Shown here piece after piece: positions 1 through 14,431 of a stretch of DNA of 64,000 nucleotides (its first letter is position 1; each line of letters starts with the position of its first letter). Under the pieces are notes generated by a model that ran no database searches, was not told the origin of the DNA, and saw only the letters and a program-made list of their open reading frames with translations. The stretch comes from Pempheris klunzingeri. Taxonomy: Eukaryota > Chordata > Actinopteri > Acropomatiformes > Pempheridae. Both the position numbers and the translations under genes were made by a program. Location: contig NC_092028.1 in assembly GCF_042242105.1 (NCBI RefSeq), forward strand, positions 11,021,338-11,085,337, written 5' to 3'.

Positions 1-487
1 ACGCTGGTAATGGGATGCAGACGTGTGGAGGGCGTGTGAGCCGAACAGCCTTCTGATTGGCTGGATGCTTCTCAGCTGTTGCCTTTTGTTACTGGCTCTT
101 TAAACCATTAAGCTGAGAAGAGGCAGTGAAAAAAACTTGCTGATGGGAAGGGGGCAGACCAAGACAACAAACTACATTTCACAGTTCAAATGTCACTACG
201 GGAATCCAACTCACAGCTGAGCCACAATAGGGTTTATTGTGTGACGTTTAAAATGAAGAACTAGTCAGTGATGCAAAATAAAGTGTTCGGAGAACCAGAG
301 CTGCACTGTGTAGGAAGCTTTTCTCAAAACATACATTACAGATGTGATCTTTTATCTGCACTTTTGTCATAACTACACAGTTGTCCGTTGAATAAAGGGA
401 ATGTTTGGTATGTGTGCAGTGTCTCTCTCTGCTCATAATTAGGCTGACAATTATAAAAATGTCCTGTTTGTCATCATCTTGTTTTAG

Positions 488-1744
488 GTGGTCTCATCAG
501 CTTTGACGTTTTTCCAGAAGGCTGGGACAAGAGACTGTGTCTAGAGGTACTGGAGAGTGAAGGCCTGGACACCATCTACTTCTTTGGCAACGAGACCTCA
601 GATGTAAGTTCTTCTTTGGAAATTGTTTATATACTACACGTCCAACAGTATGTGAACTCTTACACACTTATGTGATTGAACATCTGATGATGAATATCTC
701 AATTCCAAAACCATTAATCTGCTGCTGTAACAGTCCCCCACTCTTCTGGGAAGGCTTTCCATAAGATTTAGGAGCCTGACTGCAGTGATTTTCTTCCATT
801 CAGCCAAAAGAAAATTAGCGTTGGTTGATGAGGTCTGGCTCACACTCAGTGTTTCAGTTTGTCCTAGAGGCTGTAGATGGGGTTGAGTTCAAGGCTGTGT
901 GCAGGACAGCCAAGTTCCTCCGCACCAAAGTCAGCATGGTGACACAGGAAAAAGCCTTCCCCAAACTGCTATCATACAATTGGAAGCACACTGCTGTCTA
1001 AAATGTAATTTTTGCTGCAGCATTGAAATGTCCCTTAATTAGAAACAAGGGGTTTTAAAATTTCATCAAGCTTGTGTGGTCCACCACTTTGCTGCTGAGT
1101 TGTCTTTCTTAGATGTTTTCAGATCACAATAACAGCACTTTTTAGTTGACCATTGAAACTCTAGCTGAGCAGAAATTGGACAAAATTACTTTATTACAAA
1201 GGAGGCATCATTTCATAGGATTTTTTTTCCATCTCATAGAAAAAGATCAGTCCAGCAGCAGAGTTTGAATATGATTTCAAAAGAGAAATTTGCACATATC
1301 TTGTACACAAATATGTGCAGTGTCCAACCTGTTTGTCTTCCTCTCCCTCCTTTTTTCTTTTTAGCTTGTTTGTCCTTAGTACACATTTTCTAGTTGTAAA
1401 TTTGGAAGTAGTTAAACTGTTTGGAAGTGTAACAAAAACATTTTTATTCATATGGATATCCATCTAACTGGTATGAGAGAGTCCGTCATACTTTTGTCCA
1501 ATAAAAGTGAGGCCGTCAACTGTCCAGGGTCAGGGGTCAAACTTCAAATGTTTGAAGCTGAGAGAGCCTCGGCTGCAAGAATGTTGATCTGTGTTTATAA
1601 TTTTGATGATTTTCTTTTTAGGGAGGAAACGACTATGAAATTTTCAACGACCCACGGACCATCGGCTTCACAGTGTACTCTCCGAAAGAGACGGCCAGGC
1701 TCTGTCGAGAGCTTTTCTTTGATGCTCCACCACACGAGTCCTGA
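488..1744 (+). CDS. PMM1: Phosphomannomutase 1, last two coding exons (5' part outside window)
   Basis: Cytosolic HAD-superfamily phosphomannomutase, which interconverts mannose-6-phosphate and mannose-1-phosphate for GDP-mannose synthesis. Two coding exons are visible. Exon 488-603 follows a TTTTAG acceptor and ends at a GTAAGT donor; it encodes [16 protein letters not shown] and ends FFGNETSD. Exon 1622-1744 begins [16 protein letters not shown] and ends PPHES with TGA at 1742-1744. The phase is continuous across the junction. The GGND segment carries acidic residues expected near the Mg2+ site; the catalytic Asp lies in exons left of the window. FFGNETS and the C-terminus resemble PMM1 more than PMM2, and the neighbour CSDC2 is the PMM1 neighbour in vertebrates. 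Positions 1-487 are upstream intron with nothing recognised in it. Confidence 0.93.
634..1065 (-). mobile_element. Degenerate Tc1/mariner-type transposase fragment in PMM1 intron
   Basis: On the minus strand this intronic stretch reads, with interruptions, like the C-terminal third of a fish Tc1-like DDE transposase. It includes a segment LLAEWKKI...[10 protein letters not shown] next to a block that resembles the NPIEHLWD region (plus-strand gatggggttgag at 877-888). The frame is broken and no inverted repeats were identified, so it is a dead 5'-truncated relic. The family call is by recognition, not by search. Confidence 0.6.
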
Positions 1745-1911
1745 TGTCCCGGAAGCCTTGTTTACCCACAAACCCACAGCCTGTGAATCCCTGCTGGTTT
1801 GACAACAAGCAACTCGAACACAGGCTGTTAATGAACTGCTGAAAGGTACCACTACTGATATTTTCTCCTTGTTATGTTATGTTCTGTTGTTACCCTGCTT
1901 TTTTCTTGTCA

Positions 1912-1917
1912 AATAAA
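1912..1917 (+). terminator. Candidate PMM1 poly(A) signal (AATAAA)
   Basis: AATAAA lies 168 bases after the PMM1 stop codon on the same strand. It is the first canonical hexamer downstream of the stop. Usage is inferred. Confidence 0.5.
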
Positions 1918-3078
1918 GGGACAGTAAGTGAGGAAGTGTTAAAGTTTTAAGTACTGTGCCAGAGGTTTTGTATAACTGCACCACACCGCTACATTGTATA
2001 GCAGATAACATAAAGTTAACCAAAAAGGTTAGAGAGATTGTAAAACATTCTGCCACGTTGGAAGTTATTACTCCAGATTACTTAGATTGTAGAATGATGT
2101 TTTGCACTAATGTTGACATAATCGTTGATATAGTCTTATCCAACACTGCTGAAGAGTGAGAGGGATATTAAGACAGGTGAGGAAACTTTTGCTTGTTTTT
2201 TTTTTTGTGCAACCGATTTGAAAGATGTGAATGAAGCATTAACGAAGATGTGGGTCTTTCCTCCTCTAGAGTTGAGGATGAGTTCAAATCATTCCATGTT
2301 TTTTTTTGTCGACCCATTGCTGTCTTACATTATTGCGATCCCCTGAATGTCAAATGGTTGTTTTAACTTCTCAGATCTGCTGGAAATGAAAGATATTTGC
2401 TCACGTTGCTTGTTTTGCTCTCTTTAAATGCTTTTAAGTTAAGATTTATCAGATTTCTATTTAAAACTTTCTGACTCAATGCATTAATTTTAACCAGTGA
2501 ATTAAGCTACTGTGACTAAGTCACTCTACAAACTTTTGACCAGTCAATATGACAGCTTTTTATGTAAAATATTTTTACGAGCTGTATCATGGCCTGCACA
2601 CTGTATACTGGAGACTATATGTAGTGATGCTTATTGCAAAGTGATGCTTTTTCAAATTCATGCCATTCTCAATGTCTTCTTACAGGATTTTAAAGTAACT
2701 TTTAAAAATGTGAAAACTACCACATAATTATCATGCTTGAATGTAAACACTCCTTCAACCTCAAAGAGTACAAGGATCCTGTAAACATGACTGTAACGCA
2801 CAGCAGAACAGGGGATTTTTATGTGTCACTGATGCTAACCATTAGATCAGATGAAGAAAAATGAAATGTTTTTCATCAATACATTGTATTAAAATGTTTT
2901 TAAAATCATTTCACTGACCTCTCCAGTGTCGCTCTTTACCCAGTTGGACCATACTTGACTTTAATATCTTTTACACATAACTCACTCACAAACTCAACAT
3001 TTTCTCATTAAGAAGGCTGCAGATTCTCGGCAGGATTATCAGCATGCATCTCTATCTGCCACATTGTTTTTTATTTAA

Positions 3079-3443
3079 CCACTGGGTGGCGCAAAAGATG
3101 CTGTAATCTAAAAATAAATAAAAAATAAAAATACATTTCAATTTGTGGCAAATCAAATGTTTAGAATGCATATACAAGAGTGAACTCTTCTTCCATTAAA
3201 TAACTGGTAAGTAGACAATTGGCTGTCAAGTTTTTATTTCAAATATCCAGCATCAAATGCAGAATTTTATCAACCACCACTTTGATTACTTTGGTTTTAT
3301 TTTGGTCTTTTTGTCTCTTCTGTAACGAGGAGGAATGTCTCGGATGACAGAAGATACTCAGGTACAACAGCGCCGTGAAATGTTCAGCAGAAATTATGCT
3401 CTGCTGGCTGCTTCTGTTACTTTTCTTGGCAGCAGGTGGCACT
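3079..3443 (+). promoter_or_regulatory. Two plus-strand CTCF-like motifs (3079-3092 and 3429-3443)
   Basis: CCACTGGGTGGCGC at 3079 differs from the CTCF core pattern at one position, and GCAGCAGGTGGCACT at 3429 at one position. Both are on the plus strand between the convergent genes PMM1 and CSDC2. Confidence 0.4.
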
Positions 3444-3509
3444 AGTTGGACGGCATCTGCTGCTCTGCGAAAGGGTGATATTGGCTAAACCTGGTTTCGG
3501 GTGCTACAT

Positions 3510-3960
3510 TAATGGTTCTCAACCTGGGGTTTGGGGACCTCAGAAGGTCCCTGCAAAGATGGAGAATATTTTAATTTGACTGTTATTTGATTGACTGGAA
3601 CAGTGCCTCCCAGTCCTGGTCCTGGGGGCTCATTGCCCTGCATGTTTTAGATGTTTCCGTGCTTCAACACACCTGATTCAAACAATCAGCCTGTCATCCA
3701 GCTCTGCAGAAGCCATTCATTTGAATCAGGTGTGTTGAAGCAGGGAAACATCTAAAACATGCAGAGCAGTGGGCCTCCAGGACCATGTGAGGAAAACTGG
3801 ACTACAGGTTAGCCCAATAAGAGAATATACAAGAATGACTATGCTGTTCATAGGATTCGCACTGTTCACTGTTAATGTGTGAGTCTACAGTATTGCCAGT
3901 TATAGAATAACTAAATATTATCAGATGGGGATCCCTGAGAGTACAGAGTTCTTGACACAA
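3510..3960. mobile_element. Older interspersed repeat split by a palindromic MITE
   Basis: The left part (ctcaacctggggtttgggga ... aatttgactgttatttga) and the right part (atggggatccctgagagtac ... cttgacacaaaa) look like two ends of one common fish nonautonomous repeat. They are separated by the palindromic element at 3601-3799. Recognition is from memory of teleost repeats and the outer borders are approximate. Confidence 0.45.
3601..3799. mobile_element. Palindromic hAT-like MITE (~199 bp)
   Basis: The element is a long imperfect inverted repeat. The left arm contains catgttttagatgtttcc then gcttcaacacacctgattca. The right arm contains the reverse complement tgaatcaggtgtgttgaagc then ggaaacatctaaaacatgc. 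The ends start CAGTG and finish near AAAACTG, as in hAT-type elements. Flanking octamers gactggaa (3593-3600) and gactacag (3800-3807) match at 5 of 8 positions, so a decayed 8-bp target duplication is possible. No coding capacity. Confidence 0.7.
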
Positions 3961-4119
3961 AAAGAATTGGATGGATTATGTCAATTATGTGTTTCATTAT
4001 GAAATTGTTTCTCTTACCAAATGTTGACCATAGTTCATACCACTCTTCCCCGCTCAGTCTCACTCTCACACACATCTAAATAAACACAGCTTCCATCAGA
4101 CCTGTGAATCAGAAAATGC

Positions 4120-4125
4120 TTTAAT
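4120..4125 (-). terminator. Candidate CSDC2 poly(A) signal (ATTAAA)
   Basis: On the minus strand an ATTAAA hexamer is found about 1.7 kb after the CSDC2 stop. No AATAAA on that strand was noticed closer to the stop. This gives a 3'UTR length that is plausible for the family. Usage is inferred. Confidence 0.35.
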
Positions 4126-5841
4126 GTTCTTTCAAGGCTCAGCAGAAGTAATCATGTGGATTACCACAGTGGCTCATCCACAAAAAGAAAGTGCCATTTG
4201 ATGTGACAAAAACAAAATTTAATGTTGAACAAATTCAGGCAGTGACACTGATAGAGAGACGAGATGCATAGAGACTCCATGGAACAGGTATAACAGAAAA
4301 AAATGACATACAGCACAGAACATAACTGAGGAAAACCCTGAATAACTACAAACAACATTTCTGTGGCAATGATCTCTATTGGCACCAACTATGTAGTTCA
4401 TGTAGTTCACCATCACGCTGACTACGCTCAACAAATCACATATAGACACGTCATTTTCTAATAATAGAAAAAGAGATTTAGAAATATTTTTATCAGCAAT
4501 TCATGGCTCACACTTTGAAAACAGGATTTTTCAAAAGGAACCGCAAATTGAGAATAACCTGACAGTGGTGTCTGGATCACTGCGGCAGTTTTCATAGTGG
4601 AGCTTCAAATTAGTTAAGTGCAAGTTTTGACTGTTATTACCCAAAATATAGTTTGTAATCCGAGGTCTCACACAAATCTGAACAAATCGTCAAATAAATA
4701 ATTAAATAATGACAAACATGACAATACAACCAAGGATATGCATTTTTCAGGAAAATCACTTTCCAGTCACAGTAATATATATGAATATATATGTGTTTTT
4801 TTTTAAATGTCCATGCTTGGTTTTATGCAATCTGCCTGCTTTAGTCCTGGTCTCCCCTCATGCTACATCTGTCAAGACAAATCAAATTCATTCTCATTCC
4901 TAGCTTTAGTTCCTCTCTCCAATTTAAAATAAGACTTCCTCTTTTTTGTCCCCTGAGGCCATGTCTCTAAAAAGGTGACCTGAAACCCAAAAGGGGATCA
5001 TGAGATGTCCTGTCAAGGGTCCAAACAGAGCTATTGATATGTAGGGATTCTGAATATTGTACATCATCGTTTGAGTTCCAATACAAAACCAGTTTTGATT
5101 TACTGAAATTAAGATTGTCAACCTGCAATTTCAACTTTCTTTAACACTGCAACAAAATCCTTCAAATCTCTCTCCCTTCTCTTCTCCTCTTTCCAAACTC
5201 TGCACTTGATGTAAAGAGTGTAGGTTGTGATAACAAGTCATCTGACCCATTTTTGCACCCAGCATGTGATACTGAAGTCAACAAGTGCATAACAGCTGCA
5301 AAGAAGGGAAGTAGAACTGAATTCAGCCTTTTGTGCTAAGTCGCTCTCTTCTTTTCACTCAGCTGTCATGCCTCTGTTTGCAGATCTGTTATGTACACAG
5401 TTCCCCAAATGTTTTATACTTTACGCAGCTGATCTCCATGAAAAATGTGGCCCACAAGCTCTTCCTGGTCACGTTACCTTCCCATCTCAAATCTTACTTT
5501 TATCACTGCTATGATGACAAAAATATAAATAAATAAATCAAATGTGTATTTTTCCTGAAAATGAATGTGAATCGTCGGTTTCACATACACAGCAAATTCA
5601 TCTGTGTTGTAGACAGACAGTTTTAAACAGTATATTAGCTCTGTGAGTGGACAAGCTGTCAGCACCAACTACTACTGAATTATTGACGCTTGTTAACTCT
5701 GGATATTTTGCAGTGTAGGTAAAACATTTTTTTAAAAGAAAGAAGATTTGAGAACAGAATGTCGGTTATCAGTCCCACAACAGGTCCTCAACCCCCCACC
5801 CAGCCCTGCTCAGCAAGAATCACTTGGCCTGGATCTCTAGT

Positions 5842-7827
5842 CTACGAGCCGATAATCTGCCCAGACCAGGTCTCGTGTTTCGTCCCTGGGTTGAGATGTG
5901 TGATCTTGACCTCCACTGCCTGCACCTTCAGGTTCTTGGGGGGCACCCGGCTGACTTTGTATGTGACCTCGTCACCTTCAACTGGGACATACTCCCCCTC
6001 GATGCTGAAACAGAGAGCAGTAAGGGTGATGAGGCATGAGTACAAATAGAGAGTTGTGCTGTATAGATGTATGGGAGGTTACAGAGTGCCCTCAGAAAAT
6101 AGTTACACCAGAACATTTCTGTGTTTTTTCGCCTTCATGCTGCAAATATGTGTTAATGCACAGGAAGTAAAAGGAGATGACTAAAGAAGTGGTTCTCAAT
6201 CTTTTTGTCTTATATTCTTATATTCTATTTAAATTTCCTCTGAACTGCACAATAGCAAACAAGTCTGTGAACAGTGAACACGATGCATAACTTCCTATAA
6301 ATCTGTTCATGGTATGTTCATGGTTTTGCTACTGCTTGTGATTGTCATCACGACTAGGACTCACTAGTTCAAGTATGTGTATTTCCCAAAATATTCTTTG
6401 AAAGGAGCGTGGTCGTAGACACACACACTCACACACAGATTTTAGAAGCACAACAGACATCTGCTGGAGATCTGATCGTGAGGACATTGGAGACAAGATA
6501 AATGTTTATGCTGCAGATGTTTGGCTATAAAATAACTAGATTTTCCTACATGATGTGTTTGTAGAAATTTCTCTACTTTGCTTTTGCTGAGGCTGTAGTA
6601 ACATTTGACATACTGCTTGTTCTGGATAAAAATAAAAAGCAGCACAGAGAAGTTGGTGTACTTATTGCAGGTGTCAATGTCCTAAGAGAGTTGGAATTAA
6701 TAGGTTTCCCTTTTGAAAAAAGTATCCACATAAACTGCGTTGACGCTGCAGATCTGCAGTAAGTTTGTGGTGCTATTTGTGAATCAGCAAACACACAATG
6801 TTGTTGTAATCTTCAGAGGCAACTGCTGTAAAAATCTGTATTATTTTGTCTTCTAAATGTGTTTTAATGTTACTGCTACTCACTCTGAAATGTGTGCAAA
6901 GATGTCTTCGCCGCCGTGGGAGGGTCGGATGAAGCCATGACCCTGTGACCTGGAGAAATTCTTACAAACACCCTTAAACACTGGACCTGAGTGAGCGCGT
7001 ACCGTACTGCAGGCAAAGAGACAAACACAAGGAAGCTCTTAGGTTGGAATTACTCATCTCAGTGCACTTACTATACATTTTTTTCTTTTGTGTGATACAT
7101 TTCAGAGTTCGGACCCTTTTGACAATGCAGGGAAATGTGAGGACACGGAGGGGGATTCATAAAGGAGGTGAGAAGGAAGATGAAGATCAGTTCAAATCAA
7201 CGCCTACACACTCCCTCATAATGTCACAACACAACAGCCGTAGAGACGAGAACACTAATCTGCTGACTCGCGGTGTAAACTGTACAGTGTTCAGCCTTTC
7301 ATCACTACCAACCACAGTCTGTAAACCAACCAATACAGCAACTTTCACATCAGTAAAGCAGAACCCAACATTTCCTGGGTTAACTCATTATAGCATTAAT
7401 GGCATTTACTAACATACAGAAAAGTAGCAATTCCACCATTTAACTACAGACATACCAGCAATGTGGACTTAAAGCATCAAAAGTAAATGCTGAGAACTCA
7501 TTATGCATTAAATTAGCCTTTATGTGCAGCCTATAAACTCTGTACACTGACATGACATGATACACATAGTGGAGTAAAAAGTAGATTTAAAAAATAGTAC
7601 AATATTCACTGTCCAGCACACACTTACTAAACTAATCATACTCACGCTGAGTAGGTGCGAGTGCGTTTGGTTGGCAATGGGCTAGGCAAATCCCGGGGCA
7701 GTGGCTGCTCCTTTTCTTCCTCCCATACCCGGCTTCTCTCCCTCAAGAAGGGGAAGGAGAGGGTGAGTGAGGCGTTGGGGGAGCGCAGCGGCGTCCCAGA
7801 GGGCGACGTGAGGCTGGGGTCTGCCAT
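5842..7827 (-). CDS. CSDC2: Cold shock domain-containing protein C2
   Basis: RNA-binding cold-shock-domain protein (PIPPin family). Three coding exons on the minus strand: 7827-7646 (start MADPSLTSP), 7006-6884 and 6004-5842 (stop TAG). All have GT-AG borders and matching phases, giving 155 residues, close to the ~153 of mammals. The N-terminal part is Ser/Pro-rich and ends in [14 protein letters not shown]. The cold-shock domain runs from roughly residue 67 to 135 with the RNP1-like SQGHGFIRP and RNP2-like EDIFAHISD motifs. The C-terminus is [12 protein letters not shown]. The paralogue CARHSP1 is similar, but the neighbours PMM1 and POLR3H favour CSDC2. An in-frame upstream ATG at 7905 exists, but the MADPS start matches the family length. 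A 5' noncoding exon is likely further upstream. Confidence 0.93.
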
Positions 7828-9175
7828 GTCAGACGTGACAAGGATGTGGAGGGTGAGGAAGGATGGTGTGGACGCAGGGTTTTGGACGCTGCTGCTACTC
7901 CTCAAGCCGCAGATGGGCTGCTGACACCGTTGCTGCTGCTGATGTTCTTGAGTGTCTCTGAGTCTGTCTGCTTGCAGCGGCCTGCCTCGGTGCGGGACAC
8001 GGGCTCAGCAGTTATCCAGGTCAGCGATGTCACTTCAAGTCTGTCAGAAGGCTGTGAGAGGAGAGAGACCACAGGGAGAGATGGGAGGAAGATCAGAGAG
8101 TTGTCATGTGGCTTTAGACCTGATGGGGGGGAAAGGAGAGATGAGAGGGGTCAGCCAGCCAGCAATAAGCCTATTCAAGCCAGAAATCACAAACAACTAG
8201 GGGACCAATCAAATTAAAATGCCTTCACAGTGTTCTTTATTCGTGTCTAAGGATGTATTATTCAATATATGATACACATATACTTATTAAATTCACATAT
8301 AATTTATGTAATCAGTCGAGGGGTATCACACTGATCTAAAGTTGGGGTACTTGCTAGGGACTGATTAAAAAAAGACTGATCAAAATCGATGCAGCAGATG
8401 AAAAGATATCCTGACTCTCAGTACATAGTCTGGATACAAGAGCAATTACATGTTTTCATGAGAGTGGCCTGGTAAACTCTTAACTCTAAACACAGACATT
8501 AACAAGGTGATTTTCTCATACGTGGCAAAAAGGACTCCGACGACCGTTTTCACAGGCTGAGCAGTACTTACATGAAGAGTAAACTGATCTTGGGATGTAA
8601 AACCCCAAAATGTGGTGCAGTTCCCCTTTAAACCCAGCCCCAAATTTAAATCAGCGCAGAAACATTCATTTTCTTTTTTCACCTGCTGCCTGTAGGAGTT
8701 TCCCTTCGGCTTGGTTGGTAGCAATCTGCATTCGACTGCGATCCCACATTACTACACCACACGGTTTGTCTCTGAAGCCACCCAAGGCATAGCATCAGTA
8801 AATGTGGAGATTAATTATTCATATCTACCTGATGTGCATCTCAACTGCACAGTATGTTACAGGTCACCATTATTGTACAGTGACTCTCACTGCTTGGATC
8901 CATTCTTAGTTTTTATTTTGTTCTCATCAGCCGGATGTTCATCTATCTATCTTTGTTTTATCATCGTTCACAGACACTAAAATCCTCAACATATCCTCTT
9001 TAGTCAGGTGACCTTGTCCTTCATTACCTCCTATTCTGGTTTCTCCCAATAGTGATATTTTCAAGGTTAGAATAAGGAGACAGCAAGCTGATCTCCCGTC
9101 ATTACTCAAAGGGTGAATTTACACCAGACTCCATTAAGGCAGTCAGCAAACACCGGGTCGTTCTATATGGACATA

Positions 9176-9195
9176 TACATATATATATATGTGTA

Positions 9196-9245
<50 letters not shown>

Positions 9246-9253
9246 TGTGTGGG
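9176..9253. repeat. (AT)n(GT)n microsatellite
   Basis: A TA run passes into a GT run that continues to about 9240, ending gggtgtgtgtggg. Confidence 0.95.
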
Positions 9254-9300
9254 ACTTGTATTTACGCCCACTCTCCTGCCTGTGATGAGGCAGGCAGCAG

Positions 9301-9353
9301 TGACGTCAGAACAGCTGCAGAACACCGCCTCCAGTGGTGCGTTCGTGACGTCA
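9301..9353. promoter_or_regulatory. Two palindromic CRE octamers, CSDC2 upstream region
   Basis: TGACGTCA occurs at 9301-9308 and again at 9346-9353, 45 bp start to start. This is the full CREB/ATF palindrome. They lie 1.5 kb upstream of the CSDC2 start codon. Whether they drive CSDC2 depends on where the first exon lies. Confidence 0.45.
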
Positions 9354-9481
9354 GTGGCCCGTTCCCAAATGATCAGCTCCGTTTATCCTACAGGCGCACT
9401 ACTACAGAGGTGTTATCACAGCACAATGACATCCAACATGCCTGTTACAACAGTAGTGATGAGAACAAGGAGGGGAAGAAA

Positions 9482-9514
<33 letters not shown>
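9482..9514. repeat. (ATG)11 microsatellite
   Basis: Eleven perfect ATG units, followed by gaggaggaag. Confidence 0.97.
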
Positions 9515-9515
<1 letters not shown>

Positions 9516-9730
9516 GGAGGAAGAAACTACCATACTGTGAATGGACCCAAACATTCAGAGCAACTCAGAGTTTACACAGCCAACAGACAGCAGCTGGATA
9601 ACATCTGGATGTGCAGAAATTAACAGAATTAAATGAGTCATGACTCCTCTGGTGCGGGTCGGGGACAAATCTGTTTCCTGTCCGATGGTTATGAAAAACA
9701 CACGTCCTATGTGTCTATGAATTGTGTGTT

Positions 9731-9732
<2 letters not shown>

Positions 9733-9810
<78 letters not shown>
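9733..9810. repeat. (GT)n microsatellite
   Basis: Near-perfect TG dinucleotide run of about 78 bp. Confidence 0.97.
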
Positions 9811-9814
<4 letters not shown>

Positions 9815-10173
9815 GAGTTTGTCCAGAGAGTTGAATTGATACAATTCACTTTCCTCCCAGAGCACATGACCATAAATCTCGCATTTTATCTCACTGCCTT
9901 CCCCCTCTGCCTGGTTTTATTCCAGCCAATAGCAGAACGTAAAGAAATGAATCTCGGACACGCAGCTCCAACCATCTCTACAATTTCTCAAAGATGCGTG
10001 GAATCAGATCGCTGTTGGAGAACATCACTTAAAAGCAGGGTTAAGACCAGCTGGCCGCTACACATGATAAACAGCTGCACGGATCAGTCCGCCACACAGC
10101 CACAGATACACGAATCATAGAGTCTGTCTTCTGGTCAAACATGCGAAGAATATATGGTTCCGATCCCAAAACT

Positions 10174-10174
<1 letters not shown>

Positions 10175-10225
<51 letters not shown>
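10175..10225. repeat. (CA)n microsatellite
   Basis: Perfect AC dinucleotide run of about 50 bp. Confidence 0.97.
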
Positions 10226-10228
<3 letters not shown>

Positions 10229-10283
10229 TCTCACACTCCTGCAGCCACTTCAACATGCTCACAATCACAGAAATGTTACTTAC

Positions 10284-10480
10284 CGCTTTGGGTGCGCTGG
10301 TAGGCTGAGGACGACCAATGTGCGCGAGTGTGTGTGTGTGTGTGTGTCTTGAGTCGGTGTGTATTATATAACCAATAATTAAATATATAAGTCGACTAAA
10401 TCCTCGCCAACCGACGGAAAACCCTGATGTGATGGTGTGAGGGTTGCTGAGTCTGCGCAGCTGGCGGAGATTCCGATGGC
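10284..10480 (-). other. Candidate 5' noncoding exon of CSDC2
   Basis: On the minus strand a strong donor, GCG followed by GTAAGTAAC, ends a stretch immediately downstream of a 100-bp GA tract. It is the best splice donor seen between CSDC2 and POLR3H on that strand. The start of the exon and the receiving acceptor near the CSDC2 ATG could not be fixed. Purely a candidate. Confidence 0.25.
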
Positions 10481-10490
10481 GTGATGCGAC

Positions 10491-10604
<114 letters not shown>

Positions 10605-11272
10605 ACTTTCTTCATTCCTTGTCATGTATGTAATCTGTTGGGAACAGTGTGCTCAGTATATTGTGGGATGTTTTATTTTAAAGGATGTGTCATGTGGAAG
10701 ACCGGAATCAATGAAATGAATTTTGCATTTCAGCAAATACACCGAAAACATATTTAATGCCTTAGATGTATATAAACACATTAGAAATATGGCATAGTTC
10801 CAGCGCATTAGTGGTTTCTGTAAACAATATTTCTGCAACAAGGATCACATGCAAACCATCTATTTCTGTTGATAAAACTGCTATAAAGTCTGACCTAGTT
10901 TCACAACAAACCACAACTGGCCACGCAGTTGTCACATGAACCACAGCCTCACTGCGTCTCTGATTGTACAGCAAACACATGCAGGGCTGTGTCCTTCACT
11001 GTCCCTCAAACTGTAGGATTTAGAGGCTGGTCACTAATCCTCTCTGATATACCTCCTATAATCACACACAATAACAAATTCATAAAGCACGACCACTCAC
11101 GCCGATAGCACTCTTGTACTGTGAGACGTACAAAACACCTCATGTGTTTATTTGGATCTTGGTGATACAAATCAATTCTTATATCAACAAAAAAAAAAAG
11201 TCACTCGGCCTTACTTCTTTCACCTTAAAATCAAGAGTGTTCAATCAAGTTGTCACATCATTGGTCATCATA

Positions 11273-11278
11273 TTTATT
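11273..11278 (-). terminator. Candidate POLR3H distal poly(A) signal
   Basis: AATAAA on the minus strand, 427 bases past the POLR3H terminal stop codon. Usage is inferred. Confidence 0.4.
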
Positions 11279-11704
11279 CATCCCCAACAAATGCTGTTTA
11301 GCCGTCATCCCAGTCTCAAAAGGCACCTACTTTAAGGCATTTAAAAGTCAGACTCTGTGACCTGTTTTCTTTTGACCTGGGCTCAAAATCTTATGTGGAT
11401 AATTCCAAATGAACAAACGAATGAATGGGTAGGTGTCCATCAATCACTCCGTTATCAAATATATGGTACATGTAAACACAGGATGTTGAGGGCAGATTAG
11501 GAACACAATGAGTCTCAATGTGACAGAGGTCACATCAGTCACTTTAAACAAACAGTACCCTGGTTTAGAGAGCAGCTCCACTTTGTGTCCCGACTGCTTT
11601 GCCCAAATGATAAGGTTCTGTGTCTCAGGCTGACACTTCCTCATGTGTCCCGTCAGTCATGAAGGTGGATCTGTTCGTAAACCACCAAAATATCCTCTTC
11701 AGCG

Positions 11705-14431
<2,727 letters not shown>

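Larger units (their letters stand above)
1918..5841. other. Convergent intergenic region between PMM1 and CSDC2, including CSDC2 3'UTR
   Basis: The two flanking genes point toward each other. From about 4110 to 5841 the sequence is probably the CSDC2 3'UTR, because an ATTAAA hexamer sits at 4120-4125 on the minus strand. The rest holds a nested pair of repeats around 3510-3960, two CTCF-like motifs (3079-3092 and 3429-3443) and A/T-rich tracts near 3110-3140. No conserved coding segment was seen; the short open frames here look like chance. Confidence 0.5.

Noticed and set aside
7655-8217. Plus-strand frames opposite CSDC2 exon 1
   Set aside because: Antisense shadow of a GC-rich coding exon; no family similarity.
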